Origin: JBKJZO01 sp046715235
Lineage (GTDB): Bacteria; Actinomycetota; Actinomycetes; BP-191
Reading direction: 5' to 3'
DNA length: 16,576 bases
Assembly (NCBI GenBank): GCA_046715235.1
Contig: JBKJZO010000079.1
Coordinates: 1-16,576, forward strand
In this document: positions 15,316 through 16,576 of the stretch, piece after piece
Position numbering within the stretch: position 1 is the stretch's first letter
Layout: the number at the start of each line of letters is the position of its first letter
Translations under genes and position numbers: made by a program
Notes under the pieces: model-generated
The model's input: the letters and a program-made list of their open reading frames with translations, nothing else
What the model was told of the DNA's origin: nothing
The model's database searches: none

Positions 15316-15330
15316 TCGCTTGATAACTTG
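15301..15330. promoter_or_regulatory. Palindromic operator candidate overlapping the -10 (ArsR/SmtB-like shape)
   Basis: CAAGTATTCAA (15301-15311) and TTGATAACTTG (15320-15330) are complementary at 9 of 11 positions, with an 8-base spacer. It overlaps the -10 and ends five bases before the AGGAGG ribosome binding site. The TCAA-N8-TTGA core resembles ArsR-family operators in general shape. Regulator identity is inference; no regulator gene is visible. Confidence 0.55.
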
Positions 15331-15347
15331 CCCGCAGGAGGAGACCC

Positions 15348-16130
15348 ATGACCACTAGCCCGGCACTGGATGTCCGTGACTTGGAGCAGCGAGTGAAGGA
15401 GGTCTACCGCGCGGTCGCCGAGCGGCCGCACGAGAGGTACCACTTCGAAATGGGACGCGGGCTGGCCGAGAGACTTGGCTATCCGACTGAGTTGCTCGAC
15501 CGAATCCCGGCCGACGCGGTCGACTCGTTCGCCGGTGTTGGCTACTTCCTCGATTTGGCCAACCCGGTGGCGGGAGACCGGGTGCTCGATCTCGGGAGCG
15601 GCTCGGGCACGGACAGCTTCGCGACGGCCGTGCTGGTGGGCCCATCCGGGCATGTCACCGGACTCGACATGACCGATGCGCAGCTGGACAAGGCCAATGC
15701 CCTCCGCACCGCCGCCGGTCTCGCCAATGTGGACTTCGCGCCCGGCTACATCGAGGCACCGTCGCTGGCCGACGCCTCGGTCACCCTCGTCATCTCCAAT
15801 GGCGTGGTCAACCTGTCAGCTGACAAGCAAGCCGTCTTCCGGGAGGCCGCCCGGGTGCTCGCGCCAGGCGGCCGGCTGGCGCTCGCCGACATCGTGTCCG
15901 AGCGGCCGCTCGCCGAGTCGATCGTGTGCAACGCAGAACTGTGGGCGGCTTGCGTCGGCGGAGCCTCCCAGATCGACGACTACCTGTCCCTGATCGAGAA
16001 GGCCGGGCTGCACGTCGAGACCGTGCGAGACAACACCGCCTACGCCTTCCTCTCCGGATCCGCCCAGTCCGCGACCAGCACATACGGCATCCGCAGCATC
16101 TCGCTGCTCGCCGTCAAGCCCGTCAACTGA
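15348..16130 (+). CDS. ArsM-like class I SAM-dependent methyltransferase lacking two arsenic-binding cysteines
   Basis: A 260-residue methyltransferase with a very strong AGGAGG (15336-15341) six bases before the ATG. Rossmann motif I is VLDLGSGSGTD at 79-89, the ribose-binding Asp is D107 in TGLDMTD, SNGVVNLSADK is at 150-160 and VLAPGGRLALADIV at 170-183. The layout and the SN-x-V-x-NLS-x-DK signature match arsenite methyltransferase ArsM. ArsM binds As(III) with three cysteines; here the first (in the segment SFAGVGYF, 60-67) is absent, the second (SNC) is Gly at 152, and only the third (C202 in AACVGGA) remains, plus C194. Arsenic methylation is therefore doubtful; another soft or sulfur-containing acceptor is possible. 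The gene forms an operon with the DsrE gene, which starts 21 bases downstream. Confidence 0.85.
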   Translation: MTTSPALDVRDLEQRVKEVYRAVAERPHERYHFEMGRGLAERLGYPTELLDRIPADAVDSFAGVGYFLDLANPVAGDRVLDLGSGSGTDSFATAVLVGPSGHVTGLDMTDAQLDKANALRTAAGLANVDFAPGYIEAPSLADASVTLVISNGVVNLSADKQAVFREAARVLAPGGRLALADIVSERPLAESIVCNAELWAACVGGASQIDDYLSLIEKAGLHVETVRDNTAYAFLSGSAQSATSTYGIRSISLLAVKPVN

Positions 16131-16151
16131 CCCAACACATCGGAGGAACTC

Positions 16152-16514
16152 ATGTCCCAGAAAGCCGTAATCAGCCTCGCCACCGGCATGGAAGACCCGG
16201 AGAAGGTCATGGTCGCCTTCCTCGTCGCCGTAGGAGCTGCCGAACAGGGCCGGCCCACCCTGATGTTCCTCACCAAAGAGGCGGTCCGGCTCGCGATCGA
16301 GGGCATCGCGGTCGGCTCGGCATGCGAGGGCTGTCCCCCGCTGCCTGACTTGCTGGAGCGCTACCAGAACGCCGGCGGCCAGTACTACGTCTGCCCGATC
16401 TGCTTCAACGCCAAGAAGCTTGATGAGGGGCAACTGATCAAGGGCGCCGAGCTCAACGGCACCGTGCCGATGTGGCAGTGGATCGGCGACGGCGCGACCA
16501 CGTTCAGCTACTGA
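16152..16514 (+). CDS. DsrE-family protein with two CxxC motifs
   Basis: A 120-residue protein of the DsrE/DsrF/TusD-like sulfur-relay fold. The N-terminal MSQKAVISLATGMEDPEKVM and the strand PTLMFLTKEAVRLA fit that fold. Cysteines are arranged as C58-x-x-C61 (ACEGCPP) and C81-x-x-C84 (VCPICFNAKKL); C81 falls where DsrE/TusD proteins carry the persulfide-forming cysteine. The four could bind a metal or carry sulfur. GGAGG (16142-16146) lies five bases before the ATG. It shares the promoter and candidate operator of the methyltransferase 21 bases upstream. There are no dsrAB, tus or mnm genes in the window, so its partner is most likely the methyltransferase or a protein encoded outside. Exact function is unknown. 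Confidence 0.85.
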   Translation: MSQKAVISLATGMEDPEKVMVAFLVAVGAAEQGRPTLMFLTKEAVRLAIEGIAVGSACEGCPPLPDLLERYQNAGGQYYVCPICFNAKKLDEGQLIKGAELNGTVPMWQWIGDGATTFSY

Positions 16515-16521
16515 CCTACCG

Positions 16522-16576
16522 ATGACGTGGTCAGGCGCGCATGGGGCGGGCCTGCCCACGTACGTCGGGCTCGTCG
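16522..16576 (+). CDS. Possible start of a further gene, cut by the window end
   Basis: An ATG at 16522, seven bases after the DsrE stop, opens a frame (MTWSGAHGAGLPTYVGLV) that continues without a stop to the end of the window. No ribosome binding site is visible, and 18 residues are too few to recognise a family. If real it would be the third gene of the operon. GGGCGGGCCTGCCC at 16542-16557 could instead be part of a terminator stem. Confidence 0.25.
   Translation, partial: MTWSGAHGAGLPTYVGLV

Noticed and set aside
15816..16559. 247-codon minus-strand open frame opposite the methyltransferase and DsrE genes
   Set aside because: Antisense to two genes with strong ribosome binding sites and motifs.

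Overview
The window is 16.6 kb of high-GC DNA with actinobacterial character: strong G/C at third codon positions, GTG/TTG starts, a mycothiol-type DinB-fold enzyme, an F420/FMN split-barrel oxidoreductase, and several genes whose start codons sit only 6-7 bases after a TANNNT -10 element, as in leaderless mRNAs. From memory of the M. tuberculosis map, the block metB, cbs, GDSL esterase, fadA3 has the same order and relative orientation as Rv1079/Rv1077/Rv1075c/Rv1074c. I take the organism to be an actinomycete but cannot name the genus.

Layout. 1-156: two hairpins downstream of metB. 157-2728 (minus): cbs then metB, a reverse-transsulfuration operon. 2860-5740 (plus): SGNH esterase, thiolase (fadA3-like) and MOSC protein. 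5700-6107 (minus): small unrecognised protein overlapping the MOSC gene tail to tail. 6251-7672 (plus): secreted M1-type zinc metallopeptidase. 7766-7987 (plus): DUF4287 small protein. 7988-8258: intergenic stretch with a perfect 18-bp inverted repeat. 8259-9479 (minus): lipoprotein of the PQQ sugar dehydrogenase family. 9564-9974 (plus): PPOX-class oxidoreductase. 10000-11604 and 11922-13583 (minus): two tandem paralogous secreted proteins with fibronectin type III domains. 13819-14445 (plus): DinB/MDMPI protein. 14465-15013 (minus): secreted M23 peptidase behind a c-di-AMP (ydaO) riboswitch. 15348-16514 (plus): ArsM-like methyltransferase and DsrE-family protein in a two-gene operon with a near-consensus sigma-70 promoter and an overlapping palindrome. 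The last 55 bases may begin another gene.

The most interesting parts are: (a) the methyltransferase-DsrE operon, whose methyltransferase has lost two of the three arsenic-binding cysteines of ArsM and whose promoter carries a CAAGT..TCAA-N8-TTGA..ACTTG palindrome; (b) the riboswitch, in which an extended P1 helix could cover the ribosome binding site of the peptidase; (c) the tandem pair of secreted modular proteins, which share an unnamed N-terminal module apparently duplicated inside each protein and an unnamed C-terminal beta domain. All calls come from reading the sequence; no database search was run.
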